Shown here: positions 25,558-35,461 of the stretch, piece by piece | How positions within the stretch are numbered: the first letter of the stretch is position 1 | How the letters are laid out: each line of letters opens with the position of its first letter | The notes under the pieces: generated by a model | What the model was told of the DNA's origin: nothing | Seen by the model: only the letters and a program-made list of their open reading frames with translations | The model's database searches: none | Position numbers and translations under genes: made by a program | Source of the DNA: Microbacterium sp. MF43 | GTDB taxonomy: Bacteria > Actinomycetota > Actinomycetes > Actinomycetales > Microbacteriaceae | Direction of reading: 5' to 3' | NCBI RefSeq assembly: GCF_012847295.1 | Contig: NZ_JABBDY010000004.1 | Coordinates: forward strand, 248,001-312,000 | DNA length: 64,000 nucleotides

Positions 25558-28500
25558 ATGGGTGAGACTTTTGTCGACCGATCTGGGGCGATTCGCCGTA
25601 CACGCCGGCTGAGGACGGTCGCCCTCGGGGTGGCCGCGCTCTTGCTGGCGGCGACGTTCGTCGCGGCCTCGCCCGCGCCCGTGGCCGAGGCCGCCAGTCC
25701 GTGCGGCCCGAACATCAACCCGATCGTGTGCGAGAACCAGAAGCCCGGCACCGATCCGGCGATCTGGGACATCTCCGGTGCGGGCGACCCGACGATCCAG
25801 GGCTTCGCGACGGACATCAGCGTCAACGCCGGCCAGCGGGTCGACTTCAAGATCGACACCAACGCCCGGTCGTACCGGATCGACATCTACCGCACCGGCT
25901 GGTACCAGGGGCTCGGTGCGCGCAAGGTCGACTCGGTGACACCCTCCGCGACGCTCCCCCAGAGCCAGCCCTCGTGCATCTCGGACGTCACGACCGAACT
26001 CTACGACTGCGGCACCTGGGGCGTCTCGGGGTCGTGGAACGTGCCGGCGGACGCGGTGTCGGGTGTATACATCGCTCTCCTGCATCGCAACGACACGGGC
26101 GGTGAGAGCCACATCATCTTCGTCGTGCGCAACGACGGCCGCGCCTCCGACGTGCTGTTCCAGACCTCGGACCCGACCTGGCACGCCTACAACTCCTACG
26201 GCGGGTCCGACTTCTACCAGGGCGCTGCCCACGGCCGCGCCTACAAGGTCAGCTACAACCGCCCCTTCGCGACCCGCGAGGGGACGACGCGGCGAGACTT
26301 CTACTTCAGCTCCGAGTACGCCACGGTGCGGTTCCTCGAGCGCAACGGCTACGACATGAGCTACATCGCCGGCGTCGACACCGATCGCCGCGGCTCCGAG
26401 CTGCTCAACCACAACGTGTTCCTCTCGGTCGGGCATGACGAGTACTGGTCGGGACCGCAGCGTGCCAATATCGCCGCGGCCCGAGATGCGGGAGTCAACC
26501 TCCAGTTCCTGTCGGGGAACGAGGGATACTGGCGCACGCGCTACGAGGCATCCGTCGACGGCGCCGCGACTCCCTATCGGACGCTGGTGTCCTACAAGGA
26601 GACGTGGGCGAACGCGAAGATCGACCCGAACGCGCAGTGGACCGGAACGTGGCGCGATCCTCGGTTCGCCGACGCCGCCCAGGGCGGGCACAGCCCCGAG
26701 AACGCCCTGACGGGCACGATGTACATGGTCAATCACAACGACCTCGCCGTCACCGTGAACGCCGAGCAGGGCAAGACGCGGCTCTGGCGCAATACCAACC
26801 TGACGTCACTGGGCGCGGGGTCAGCCGCGGCGCTGGCTCCGCACACCGTCGGCTACGAGTCGAATGAGGACATCGACAACGGGTTCCGGCCGCCCGGGCT
26901 CATCCGGCTGTCCACGACGCTGGGGCCGACACCGCAGTACCTCACCGATTACGGCAACACGGTCGTCCCGGGGGCGACGGAGCATCATGTGACGCTCTAC
27001 CGTGCGGCCAGCGGGGCGCTGGTGTTCTCGGCGGCCAGCATCCAATGGGGCTGGGGACTCGACCAGGAGCACGATGGCGACGGCGCGCCCCCCGACGCGC
27101 GCATGCAGCAGGCCCAGATCAACCTGCTCGCCGATATGGGAGCACAGCCGGGAAGCCTCATGGCGGGGATGGCGGCGGCCACGAAGAGCACGGACGCCAC
27201 CGCCCCGGCCACCACGATCACCTCGCCGAGCAACGGCCAGGCGATCCCGCACGGCACCGTCGTCACCGTCACCGGCACAGCCGCTGACACGGGGGGCGGC
27301 CGAGTCGCCGGGGTCGAGGTCTCCACGGACGGAGGTGCCACCTGGCGGTTGGCGCAGGGCACCACGACGTGGACCTTCTCCTATGTGCAGCAGGGGTCGG
27401 GCCAGGCGACCGTCAAGGCCCGCGCGATCGACGACAGCGCGAACTTCTCAGCGGCCGGCGCGAGCGTCGCCGTCACCGTCGGAGGGCCGTACTCGGTCTT
27501 CGGCGGCACGATGCCCGCCACCCCCGCGACCGACGACGGATCGGCGGCCGAACTCGGCCTCCGCTTCACGGCAGAGGTCGACGGCTTCGCCACGGGGGTC
27601 CGGTTCTACAAGGGCGCGGGCAACGGCGGCCAGCACACCGGCTCGCTGTGGAACGCACAGGGGACGCGACTGGCCTCGGTGGTGTTCGCGGGTGAGACGG
27701 CGACCGGCTGGCAGACGGCGCTGTTCTCGGATCCGGTGCCGATCGTGGCAGGGCAGCTCTACACCGTGTCGTACACAGCGCCCCAGGGACGCTACGCCTA
27801 CGAGGAGTGGTACTGGCCGTACAAGGCGAAGGCCACGGCACCGCTGCACGCACCGGCGACGAGCGGCGCATCGGCCGCAGGGGTGTACGGCAGCGCCGGC
27901 GGCTACCCGACGACCACGTACCGGGATGCGAACTACTTCGTCGACGTGGCCTTCGAGGCCGCGCAGGACTCTCCCGTGAGGCTCACCTCCCAGTCGCCGG
28001 CCGTGGGGGCCACCGGCGTCGCGCGGGACACGCTCGTGTCGACGGTTTTCACCCGCCCCGTCCAGCCCGCGTCCGTGACCGTCACGCTCGCCAAGGCCGA
28101 CGGCACACCCGTCGCCGGCACGACGACCTACGACGAGACCGCGCGCCGGGCGCGCTTCAGCCCGTCCGCCGCGCTCGACCCGGTCACCGGGTACCGGGTC
28201 ACCGTGACCGCGACGCCCGTCGACGCGACGACCTTCGATCCCGGACCGGCGTGGACGTTCACGACCGCCAACTCGACGTCGTCCAACGAGTGCCCGTGCA
28301 CGCTCTACACCAGCTCCGACGTGCCGACGGTGCCCGCGGCATCCGACACGTCACGCGTGACGGTGGGCACGCGCTTCAGCGTCACCGAGGCGGGCTTCAT
28401 CGCGGCCGTCAACTTCTACAAGGGCCCCGGCAACACCGGCTCCCACACGGCGACGCTGTGGAGCGGATCCGGACAGTCCCTCGGCACCGCCTCGTACTCG

Positions 28501-31500
28501 TCGGAGTCGGCGACCGGCTGGCAGACCGCCTGGTTCGACGCGCCGATCGCCGTCAACCCCGGGACCGCCTACGTCGTGTCGTACGTCGCGACGGTCGGGG
28601 CGTACTCGGTGAGCCCGAGCGCGTTCTCCACGGGATACTCGCGCGGACCCCTCCAGGTCCCTGAGAGCGGCGGTGCGTTCACCTACGCGACCGGGTTCCC
28701 GTCGCAATCCTCGACCAGCAGCTACTTCGTCGACCCCGTCTTCGTGCGATCGGCGAGCGGACCGCACCTGGTGTCGACGTCGCCCCTCGCCGGTGCGACC
28801 GACGTCCTGGCCACGTCGCCGATCTCGGCGACCTTCACGGAGGAGCTCAGCGCGTCGCCGACGGTGACCGTGGCCGCCGGCGGGCCCGTGGCCGGGACGG
28901 CGGTCCTCTCGGCGGACTCGAAGACCGTCACGTTCACGCCCGACTCGCCCCTGCCGTGGGACACCGCCGTGCAGGTGACGGTGTCCGGCCTCGTCAGCGC
29001 GTCCGGCACATCACCCGACCGCAGCTGGTCGTTCCGCACGGCGACCGATCCGAACCCGCAGGGTGTGACGTTCTTCGGGACCGCGACCCCCACGGCCTCG
29101 GCCGCCGCGGACGGCTCGTCGGTCGAGCTCGGCATGGCCTTCCGCTCGACGCTTCCCGGACGCATCACTGCGATCCGCTTCTACAAGCCCGCGGCGGACA
29201 CGGCCGCGCACACCGGAACCCTCTGGTCGCCGGCGGGCCAGGCCCTCGCCACGGTGCTGTTCCAGAACGAGTCCGCCGACGGGTGGCAGCGAGCGGAGCT
29301 GACTTCGCCGGTCGCCATCGCCGCGGGTGAGGTCTACACGGTCTCGTACCTCTCGCCGCAGGGACGGTACGCCTACGCGGGCGGCTACTTCTCCGCTCCC
29401 GTCACGAGCGGGCCGCTCACGGCGATCGCTCCGGGCAATGGCGTCTTCCGCTACGGCACCGGCGGCGTCATGCCTCAGTCGACGTGGGGCGCGACGAACT
29501 ACTTCGTCGACGTGGAGTTCTCGGCCGGCGACCCGCCGCCGCCGCTCACCGTGACGTCGAGGTCGCCCGAAGGCACCGCGGTCGAGTTGGACGCGAAGGT
29601 CACGGCCGTGATGTCGGCGGATGCCCCGACCGCCGTGGTCGAGCTGAACCGGGGCGGCGCCGCCGTCGCGGGCGTCTCGGCGTGGAACGGTGCGACCCGC
29701 ACGGTGACGTTCACGCCGCAGGACCCGCTCGACGACGTCACGACGTATCAGGCGACCGTGCGGGTGGGCGGCCAGGTGATCTCGCAGTGGAGCTTCACCA
29801 CGCGCGTGCCCGACCTCACCGGCGTCGTCGGCAACCTGTTCGGCAGCACGGAGCCGGCCGTCACCGCCACGACCGACACGAGCGCCGTCGAGGTGGGGAC
29901 CCAGTTCTCGATCGACTATCCGGGCAGCGTGACCGCGATCCGCTTCTACAAGGGCGTCGAGAACACCGGGACGCATGTCGGGCACCTGTGGAACGCGAAC
30001 GGCGATCTGCTGGCGACGGCGACGTTCACGTCGGAGACGGCCTCCGGCTGGCAGCGTGCGGAGCTGTCGACCCCCGTCGCACTCACGCCGGAGACCGTGT
30101 ACCTCGTGTCGTATCACGCCCCGGCCGGAAGGTATGCGGTCACCTCGCGCTACTTCGCGGATCCGGTCGCCAACGGGTACGTGAGGGCGCCTGCGGGCAC
30201 CAACGGCAGGTTCTCCTACGGGCCGAGCGGCACCCTTCCGGCCAGCTCGTTCGACTCGTCCGCCTACTTCGTCGACGCCGAGATCGCCTTCGCCGGAAGC
30301 GCGGCCCCGGCGCCCGTCGTCACCGCCCGCACTCCCGCGGCCGATGCGACCAACGTCGACCCCGCGACAGCCGCGATCAGCGCGACGGTGTCCAACGCGA
30401 CGGCGGTGTCGCTCGCGGTGGAATCGGGCGGGACCCCGGTCGCCGGGACGTCGAGCTTCACCGCGGCGACCGGCGTGGCCGTGTTCACTCCCGCGCAGCC
30501 TCTCGACCGAGGCCGGACCTACACTGTCTCGATCACCGCGAACGGCGCGGTGATGTCCGGCGGATCCTGGTCGTTCGCGACCCGACCCGACGCGTCCCTG
30601 ACGTCGACGACGCCGGCCCCTGGCGCCGTCAACGTCTCCCCCACGACGCCCGGCATCACCGCGTCCCTCGCGAACGCCGCCACCGCGTCGCTCGCACTCA
30701 CGGCGGACGGCGTCGCCGTGGCGGGGAGCTCGAGCTTCGACGCGGCGACCGGGGTCGTGTCGTTCACGCCGGCGGCATCGCTTGAGTGGGGCCGCACGTA
30801 CACCGTCGCGGCGACCGCGGACGGCAAAGCCGTCGCCGGCGGCACCTGGTCGTTCTCGACGATGCCGCGCGCGACTCTGACCACGCGGACGCCGGCAGCC
30901 GGCGCGACCAACGTGGACCCGACGACGGCGCGGGTCACCGCGACACTGGCGTCGGCTCTCACAGCCTCGATCGCGGTGACCTCCGGCGGTGTCGCGGTGC
31001 CGGGGACGTCCAGCCTCGACACCGCGACCGGTGTCGTCACCTTCACCCCGACGGCGCAGCTCGCCTGGGCCAGGACCTTCTCGGCAACGGTCACGGCCAA
31101 CGGGACGACGGTGACGGGCGGCACATGGACGTTCACCACCCAGGTCAAGCCCGATCAGGTGAACCTCTTCGGCACGACGGCCACGCCGGCCAACGCGAAC
31201 ACCACGACGGTCCTGGACATCCAGGTCGCGACGCGGTTCCGCGCGTCGGTGCCGGGGGTGGTGAGGTCGATCCGCTTCTACAAGGGCACCCAGAACACCG
31301 GCACGCACACCGGGTACCTCTGGTCGTCGAACGGGACGCGGCTCGCGCAGGTGACCTTCTCCGGCGAGACCGCCTCCGGGTGGCAGACGGCGACGCTGTC
31401 GACGCCGGTGCGGCTGACGGTCGGCGCAGAGTACCGCGTCGGTCTCTACAGCACCGCGAATCGATATCCCGTCACGAACAACGGGCTGTCCGCGGTCGTC

Positions 31501-31620
31501 ACGTCCGGGCCGCTCTCGACCGTCGCCAACGGCGGCGCCTACATCTACAGCCGCAACTTCCCGAATACCACGACAGCACACAAGTACTGGGTCGACGTGA
31601 TCTTCGATCCGGACGACTGA
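25558..31620 (+). CDS. Giant secreted protein: dimethylformamidase-beta-like domain, five DUF4082 and seven Ig-like domains
   Basis: 2020 residues from ATG 25558 (GGGAG eight bases upstream); an in-frame start 81 bases earlier lacks a signal-peptide-like N-terminus. Signal peptide ~1-45 (RRTRRLR, hydrophobic stretch, AEA). Residues ~47-540 resemble the large subunit of N,N-dimethylformamidase, with VGHDEYWSG and LSGNEGYWRTRYE. An Ig-like domain follows (~546-640), then DUF4082 units at ~642-800, 912-1063, 1165-1320, 1420-1579 and 1864-2020, each with an RFYKG-like strand and a GWQ motif. Six SbsA-type Ig domains lie between them, three in a row before the last DUF4082. No sortase or PEP-CTERM anchor is seen. 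Probably an extracellular carbohydrate-associated protein; enzymatic activity is not established. Confidence 0.85.
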   Translation: MGETFVDRSGAIRRTRRLRTVALGVAALLLAATFVAASPAPVAEAASPCGPNINPIVCENQKPGTDPAIWDISGAGDPTIQGFATDISVNAGQRVDFKIDTNARSYRIDIYRTGWYQGLGARKVDSVTPSATLPQSQPSCISDVTTELYDCGTWGVSGSWNVPADAVSGVYIALLHRNDTGGESHIIFVVRNDGRASDVLFQTSDPTWHAYNSYGGSDFYQGAAHGRAYKVSYNRPFATREGTTRRDFYFSSEYATVRFLERNGYDMSYIAGVDTDRRGSELLNHNVFLSVGHDEYWSGPQRANIAAARDAGVNLQFLSGNEGYWRTRYEASVDGAATPYRTLVSYKETWANAKIDPNAQWTGTWRDPRFADAAQGGHSPENALTGTMYMVNHNDLAVTVNAEQGKTRLWRNTNLTSLGAGSAAALAPHTVGYESNEDIDNGFRPPGLIRLSTTLGPTPQYLTDYGNTVVPGATEHHVTLYRAASGALVFSAASIQWGWGLDQEHDGDGAPPDARMQQAQINLLADMGAQPGSLMAGMAAATKSTDATAPATTITSPSNGQAIPHGTVVTVTGTAADTGGGRVAGVEVSTDGGATWRLAQGTTTWTFSYVQQGSGQATVKARAIDDSANFSAAGASVAVTVGGPYSVFGGTMPATPATDDGSAAELGLRFTAEVDGFATGVRFYKGAGNGGQHTGSLWNAQGTRLASVVFAGETATGWQTALFSDPVPIVAGQLYTVSYTAPQGRYAYEEWYWPYKAKATAPLHAPATSGASAAGVYGSAGGYPTTTYRDANYFVDVAFEAAQDSPVRLTSQSPAVGATGVARDTLVSTVFTRPVQPASVTVTLAKADGTPVAGTTTYDETARRARFSPSAALDPVTGYRVTVTATPVDATTFDPGPAWTFTTANSTSSNECPCTLYTSSDVPTVPAASDTSRVTVGTRFSVTEAGFIAAVNFYKGPGNTGSHTATLWSGSGQSLGTASYSSESATGWQTAWFDAPIAVNPGTAYVVSYVATVGAYSVSPSAFSTGYSRGPLQVPESGGAFTYATGFPSQSSTSSYFVDPVFVRSASGPHLVSTSPLAGATDVLATSPISATFTEELSASPTVTVAAGGPVAGTAVLSADSKTVTFTPDSPLPWDTAVQVTVSGLVSASGTSPDRSWSFRTATDPNPQGVTFFGTATPTASAAADGSSVELGMAFRSTLPGRITAIRFYKPAADTAAHTGTLWSPAGQALATVLFQNESADGWQRAELTSPVAIAAGEVYTVSYLSPQGRYAYAGGYFSAPVTSGPLTAIAPGNGVFRYGTGGVMPQSTWGATNYFVDVEFSAGDPPPPLTVTSRSPEGTAVELDAKVTAVMSADAPTAVVELNRGGAAVAGVSAWNGATRTVTFTPQDPLDDVTTYQATVRVGGQVISQWSFTTRVPDLTGVVGNLFGSTEPAVTATTDTSAVEVGTQFSIDYPGSVTAIRFYKGVENTGTHVGHLWNANGDLLATATFTSETASGWQRAELSTPVALTPETVYLVSYHAPAGRYAVTSRYFADPVANGYVRAPAGTNGRFSYGPSGTLPASSFDSSAYFVDAEIAFAGSAAPAPVVTARTPAADATNVDPATAAISATVSNATAVSLAVESGGTPVAGTSSFTAATGVAVFTPAQPLDRGRTYTVSITANGAVMSGGSWSFATRPDASLTSTTPAPGAVNVSPTTPGITASLANAATASLALTADGVAVAGSSSFDAATGVVSFTPAASLEWGRTYTVAATADGKAVAGGTWSFSTMPRATLTTRTPAAGATNVDPTTARVTATLASALTASIAVTSGGVAVPGTSSLDTATGVVTFTPTAQLAWARTFSATVTANGTTVTGGTWTFTTQVKPDQVNLFGTTATPANANTTTVLDIQVATRFRASVPGVVRSIRFYKGTQNTGTHTGYLWSSNGTRLAQVTFSGETASGWQTATLSTPVRLTVGAEYRVGLYSTANRYPVTNNGLSAVVTSGPLSTVANGGAYIYSRNFPNTTTAHKYWVDVIFDPDD

Positions 31621-31651
31621 CGAACACCAATCTGATCTGGGGGCGATTCAG

Positions 31652-32704
31652 ATGACGCAATTGAACGTGGCGGTGGTCGGCGCGGGCTACTGGGGGCCGA
31701 ATCTCGCACGCAATTTCCGTGCCAGCCCGCACTGGAGGCTGCACGGGATCTGCGACCTCGACACCGCCCGCGCGCGACGCGTGGCGGACGAGGTCGGCGG
31801 TGTCGCCGTGACCGAGCGGCTCGGCGATGTTCTGGCCGATCCCACGATCGACGCGATCGCGATCGCCACCCCGGCGCGCACGCATCACCCGATCGTCATG
31901 GCGGCTCTCGACGCCGGCAAGCACGTCATGGTCGAGAAGCCCCTCGCCGAAGGACTCGGCCTCGGCCGTGAGATGGTCGACCGTGCGCGGGAGCGCGGCC
32001 TGGTCCTCATGACGGACCACACCTACTGCTACACACCCGCCGTGCTCAAGATGCAGGAGCTGATCCAGGAGGGGTTCCTCGGCGACATCCTCTTCGTCGA
32101 CAGCGTGCGCATCAACCTGGGGCTCGTCCAGCCCGACGTGGACGTGTTCTGGGATCTGGCGCCTCACGATCTGTCGATCATGGACTTCGTGCTCCCCGGG
32201 GGCCTCGACGCCGTCTCGGTGTCGGCGCACGGCGCCGATCCGCTGGGAACCGGGCGCTCCTGCGTCGGCTATCTCGCGATGCCCCTGCGCGGCGGCGCGA
32301 TCGCGCATGTCCACGTGAACTGGCTCAGCCCGACGAAGATCCGCCAGATGGTGATCGGGGGGACACGGCGCACCCTCGTGTGGGACGACCTCAACCCCTC
32401 CCAGCGCGTGAGTCTCTACGACCGCGGCGTCGACCTCGAGCCGGCCACCTCCGCCGCTGCGCGCGCCGCCCGGGTGTCGTATCGGCTGGGCGACACCTGG
32501 TCTCCCGCCCTGCCCGAGCGGGAGGCCCTCGCCGAGGTCGTGGCGGAGTTCGCCGGGGCGATCGTCGGCGAGCGTCCGGCGCGCACCGACGGGCTCTCGG
32601 GACTGCGGGTTCTCTCGGTGCTGGATGCCGCGACCCAGAGCCTCGGCGCCGCCGGGGCGCCGCATCCGATGGAGGTCCCTGTGAAGTCGGAGGTGCTCGC
32701 GTGA
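31652..32704 (+). CDS. Gfo/Idh/MocA-family NAD(P)-dependent sugar dehydrogenase
   Basis: 350 residues, starting 31 bases after the giant gene. N-terminal Rossmann motif VVGAGYWGPNLARNF; the family's catalytic-region sequence VEKPLAEG with Lys96; later DHTYCYTPAV and FWDLAPHDLSIMDFVL. Close relatives in polysaccharide loci (the WbpB type) oxidise C3 of a UDP-sugar so that an aminotransferase can install a 3-amino group, and an aminotransferase and acyltransferase gene follow here. It overlaps the epimerase gene by four bases. The exact sugar is unknown. Confidence 0.88.
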   Translation: MTQLNVAVVGAGYWGPNLARNFRASPHWRLHGICDLDTARARRVADEVGGVAVTERLGDVLADPTIDAIAIATPARTHHPIVMAALDAGKHVMVEKPLAEGLGLGREMVDRARERGLVLMTDHTYCYTPAVLKMQELIQEGFLGDILFVDSVRINLGLVQPDVDVFWDLAPHDLSIMDFVLPGGLDAVSVSAHGADPLGTGRSCVGYLAMPLRGGAIAHVHVNWLSPTKIRQMVIGGTRRTLVWDDLNPSQRVSLYDRGVDLEPATSAAARAARVSYRLGDTWSPALPEREALAEVVAEFAGAIVGERPARTDGLSGLRVLSVLDAATQSLGAAGAPHPMEVPVKSEVLA

Positions 32705-33696
32705 CTGCTCTCGAAGGTGCGCACGTGCTGGTCACGGGCGGCGCGGGGACCATCGGATCGACGATCGTGGATCAGCTTCTCGACGCGGGGGCAGCCGGGG
32801 TGGACGTGCTCGACAACTTCGTGCGCGGCCGGCGGGCGAATCTCGATGCCGCCGAGGCGACCGGCCGGGTGCGCATCGTCGACGGCGACATCCGCGACGC
32901 CCGGCTGGTGGACGAGCTGGTGGCGGGGAAGGACGTCGTCTTCCACGAGGCGGCCATCCGCATCACGCAGTGCGCGGAGGAGCCGCGGCTCGCTCTCGAA
33001 GTCCTGGTGGACGGCACGTTCAATGTGGTGGAGTCCGCGGCGCGCCATCGGGTCGGGAAGCTGGTCGCCGCATCCAGCGCCTCGGTCTACGGCATGGCGG
33101 AGCGATTCCCGACCGACGAGCGCCACCACCACGAGAACGACGACACGATCTACGGCGCGGCCAAGTCCTTCGGCGAGGGGCTCGTGCGCAGCTTCCGGGC
33201 GATGCGCGGGCTTGACTACGTCCTCCTGCGCTACTTCAACGTCTACGGGCCGCGCATGGACGTGCACGGCCTGTACACCGAGGTGCTCGTGCGCTGGATG
33301 GAGAGGATCGCCGATGGCGAGCCGCCTCTCATCTTCGGCGATGGGCGGCAGACCATGGACTTCGTGTGCGTCCCCGACGTGGCGCGCGCGAACATCCTGG
33401 CCGCGGCCTCCGACGTCACTGCGGGGACGTACAACATCGGCAGCGGAACCGAGACGAGCCTGCTCGAGCTCGCCGAGGCGCTGCTGCGTGCGATGGACTC
33501 GGACCTCGACGTCGTCCACGGCCCTGAGCGCGCGGTCAACGGGGTGTCGCGCCGGCTGGCCGACACCTCCGCGGCGCGGAGGGACCTCGGGTTCGAAGCC
33601 CGCATCGGACTCGACGAGGGTCTTCGGCGACTCGTGCACTGGTGGGCCCCACTGCGCGACGAGGTCGCGGCGGGCCGGAAGGCCGCGGCGACATGA
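32701..33696 (+). CDS. NAD-dependent nucleotide-sugar epimerase/dehydratase (extended SDR)
   Basis: 331 residues from GTG 32701 (GTGA overlap). The nucleotide motif is GGAGTIGSTIV, an Asp-containing strand (DGDIRD) follows, then catalytic Ser in AASSASVYG and the YxxxK pair in IYGAAKSF. Typical of UDP-hexose 4-epimerases and 4,6-dehydratases; the C-terminal part (YNIGSGTETSLLELAEALL) fits 4-epimerases of surface-polysaccharide loci. It should convert one NDP-sugar precursor to its epimer for polymer synthesis. The aminotransferase gene downstream overlaps its 3' end. Confidence 0.9.
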   Translation: MTALEGAHVLVTGGAGTIGSTIVDQLLDAGAAGVDVLDNFVRGRRANLDAAEATGRVRIVDGDIRDARLVDELVAGKDVVFHEAAIRITQCAEEPRLALEVLVDGTFNVVESAARHRVGKLVAASSASVYGMAERFPTDERHHHENDDTIYGAAKSFGEGLVRSFRAMRGLDYVLLRYFNVYGPRMDVHGLYTEVLVRWMERIADGEPPLIFGDGRQTMDFVCVPDVARANILAAASDVTAGTYNIGSGTETSLLELAEALLRAMDSDLDVVHGPERAVNGVSRRLADTSAARRDLGFEARIGLDEGLRRLVHWWAPLRDEVAAGRKAAAT

Positions 33697-34838
33697 GTGC
33701 GCGCATCGACGTCATGCGGCCGTGGCTCGGGAAGGAGGAGGCGGATGCCGTCGCCGAGGCGATCGCCAGCGGCTGGGTGGCGCAGGGGCCGAGGGTCGCG
33801 CGATTCGAGCGGGAGTTCGCCGCAGCCATGCGGGTGCCCTTCGCCGTCGCGACATCGAGCTGCACCACGGCGCTGCACCTGGCGCTCGTCGTCGCCGGAA
33901 TCGGTCCCGGCGATGACGTGGTCGTGCCGTCCTTCTCGTTCATCGCGACGACGAACGCCGTCACCTACGTGGGCGCCCGCCCCGTCTTCGCCGACGTCGA
34001 CCCCGTGACGGGCAACGTGACCGGTGACACCGTCGCAGCCGCACTGACTCCGGTCACCCGCGCGGTGATCGCCGTCGATCAGGGCGGAGTGCCCGTCGAC
34101 ATCGCGGACCTGCGGCACCTGGCCGATCCGCTGTCGATCGTCGTGATCGAGGATGCCGCCTGCGGCGCCGGCTCGACGTACCGGGGCGCTCCGGTGGGCG
34201 CCGGCGCCGAGATCTCCGCGTGGTCGTTCCACCCTCGCAAGATCCTCACGACGGGCGAGGGGGGGATGCTGACCACCACCCGGCACGACTGGGCGAGGCG
34301 CGCGGCCCGACTGCGCGAGCACGCCATGAGCGTGTCGGCCGCCGATCGTCACCGCGCCGTCCTTCCTCCGCCGGAGCGCTACGACGAGATCGGATTCAAC
34401 TACCGGATGACGGACATGCAGGCGGCGATGGGGATCGTCCAGCTCGGCCGGCTGCCCGAAGTGGTCGAGAGGCGCCGGGCGCTCGCCCGGCGATACCAGG
34501 AGGCGATCGCCGACATCCCCGGACTGCGTGCGGTCAAGGATCCGGACTACGGGACATCGAACTACCAGTCGTTCTGGGTCGAGGTCGGCCAGGGGTACGG
34601 TCTCGATCGCGAGGGTCTCCTCGAGGCGCTCGCCCGAGCGGAGATCTCGGCCCGGCGCGGGATCATGGCGGCCCACCGCCAGGTGCCCTACGAGTCGCTG
34701 ACGCCCCCCAGCGGACTGCCCGTCACCGACCGGCTCACCGACAACACGCTCATCCTTCCCCTCTTCCACCAGCTGTCCGAGGCCGACCAGGACCGCGTCA
34801 TCGCGACCCTGGCCTCCCAGGGAGGGCGAACGCGGTGA
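33693..34838 (+). CDS. DegT/DnrJ/EryC1/StrS-family sugar aminotransferase
   Basis: 381 residues from ATG 33693 (ATGA overlap). A fold-type I PLP enzyme: SGWVAQGPRVARFE near the N-terminus, SSCTTALHLAL for phosphate binding, PSFSFIATTNAV, VIEDAACGAGS and the PLP-linked Lys183 in FHPRKILTTGEGG. It transfers an amino group, usually from glutamate, to a keto-sugar nucleotide. With the Gfo/Idh dehydrogenase upstream and the acetyltransferase downstream it forms a dehydrogenase-aminotransferase-acetyltransferase series like WbpB-WbpE-WbpD. A second aminotransferase domain is fused to the glycosyltransferase two genes later. Confidence 0.92.
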   Translation: MSARIDVMRPWLGKEEADAVAEAIASGWVAQGPRVARFEREFAAAMRVPFAVATSSCTTALHLALVVAGIGPGDDVVVPSFSFIATTNAVTYVGARPVFADVDPVTGNVTGDTVAAALTPVTRAVIAVDQGGVPVDIADLRHLADPLSIVVIEDAACGAGSTYRGAPVGAGAEISAWSFHPRKILTTGEGGMLTTTRHDWARRAARLREHAMSVSAADRHRAVLPPPERYDEIGFNYRMTDMQAAMGIVQLGRLPEVVERRRALARRYQEAIADIPGLRAVKDPDYGTSNYQSFWVEVGQGYGLDREGLLEALARAEISARRGIMAAHRQVPYESLTPPSGLPVTDRLTDNTLILPLFHQLSEADQDRVIATLASQGGRTR

Positions 34839-35461
34839 GCGGAGTGCTGCTGATCGGCGCGGGGGGTCTCGCGCGGGAGGTGATCGCCGCCGGGATGCCG
34901 CGGATCGCCGGCATCCTCGATGACGACGAGCACCTCCAGGGCGCCGCCGTGTCGGGAGTCGCGGTCGTCGGCCGCGTCGCGGATGCCGCCGCGCTCTCCG
35001 AGGACCTGCTCGTGTGCGTGGGCAGCGGCTCCGCCCGAAGCCGGGTGGCCGGTCGCCTGCACGCCCTCGGCGTGCGCGAAGAGCGGTACGCGACGTATGT
35101 CGCGGAAAGTGCGCGCATCGGTGCAAGCAGCCGCGTCGGCCGCGGGAGCGTGGTTCTGGACGGAGTGGTGGTGACGGCAGACGTGTCGATCGGCCGCCAC
35201 TGCGTGATCATGCCGAACTGCACCCTCACGCACGACGACGTCGTCGAGGACTTCGCCACCCTCGCCGCCGGGGTCTCGCTGGCGGGCCGCGTACGCATTC
35301 GCGAGATGGCATACATCGGCACGAATGCCTCGGTGCGTCAATCCACGACCGTCGGCCGCTCGGCCACGGTCGGCATGGGCGCGGTCGTCCTGACCCACGT
35401 CCCCGACGAACAGATCTGGGCCGGGGTGCCCGCCCGTCAACTCGAGAGGGTCAAGCTATGA
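34835..35461 (+). CDS. PglD-like sugar O/N-acetyltransferase
   Basis: 208 residues from GTG 34835 (GTGA overlap); the frame is open far upstream, but only inside the aminotransferase gene. It has the two-part PglD/NeuD layout: an N-terminal nucleotide-binding unit (LLIGAGGLAREVI, GILDDDEH) and a C-terminal left-handed beta-helix of hexapeptide repeats from ~95 (IGASSRVGRGSVVLDG, IGRHCVIMPNCTLTHDD, GVSLAGRVRI). The His in THDD occupies the position of the catalytic base. It probably acetylates the amino group set by the preceding aminotransferase. Confidence 0.88.
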   Translation: MSGVLLIGAGGLAREVIAAGMPRIAGILDDDEHLQGAAVSGVAVVGRVADAAALSEDLLVCVGSGSARSRVAGRLHALGVREERYATYVAESARIGASSRVGRGSVVLDGVVVTADVSIGRHCVIMPNCTLTHDDVVEDFATLAAGVSLAGRVRIREMAYIGTNASVRQSTTVGRSATVGMGAVVLTHVPDEQIWAGVPARQLERVKL

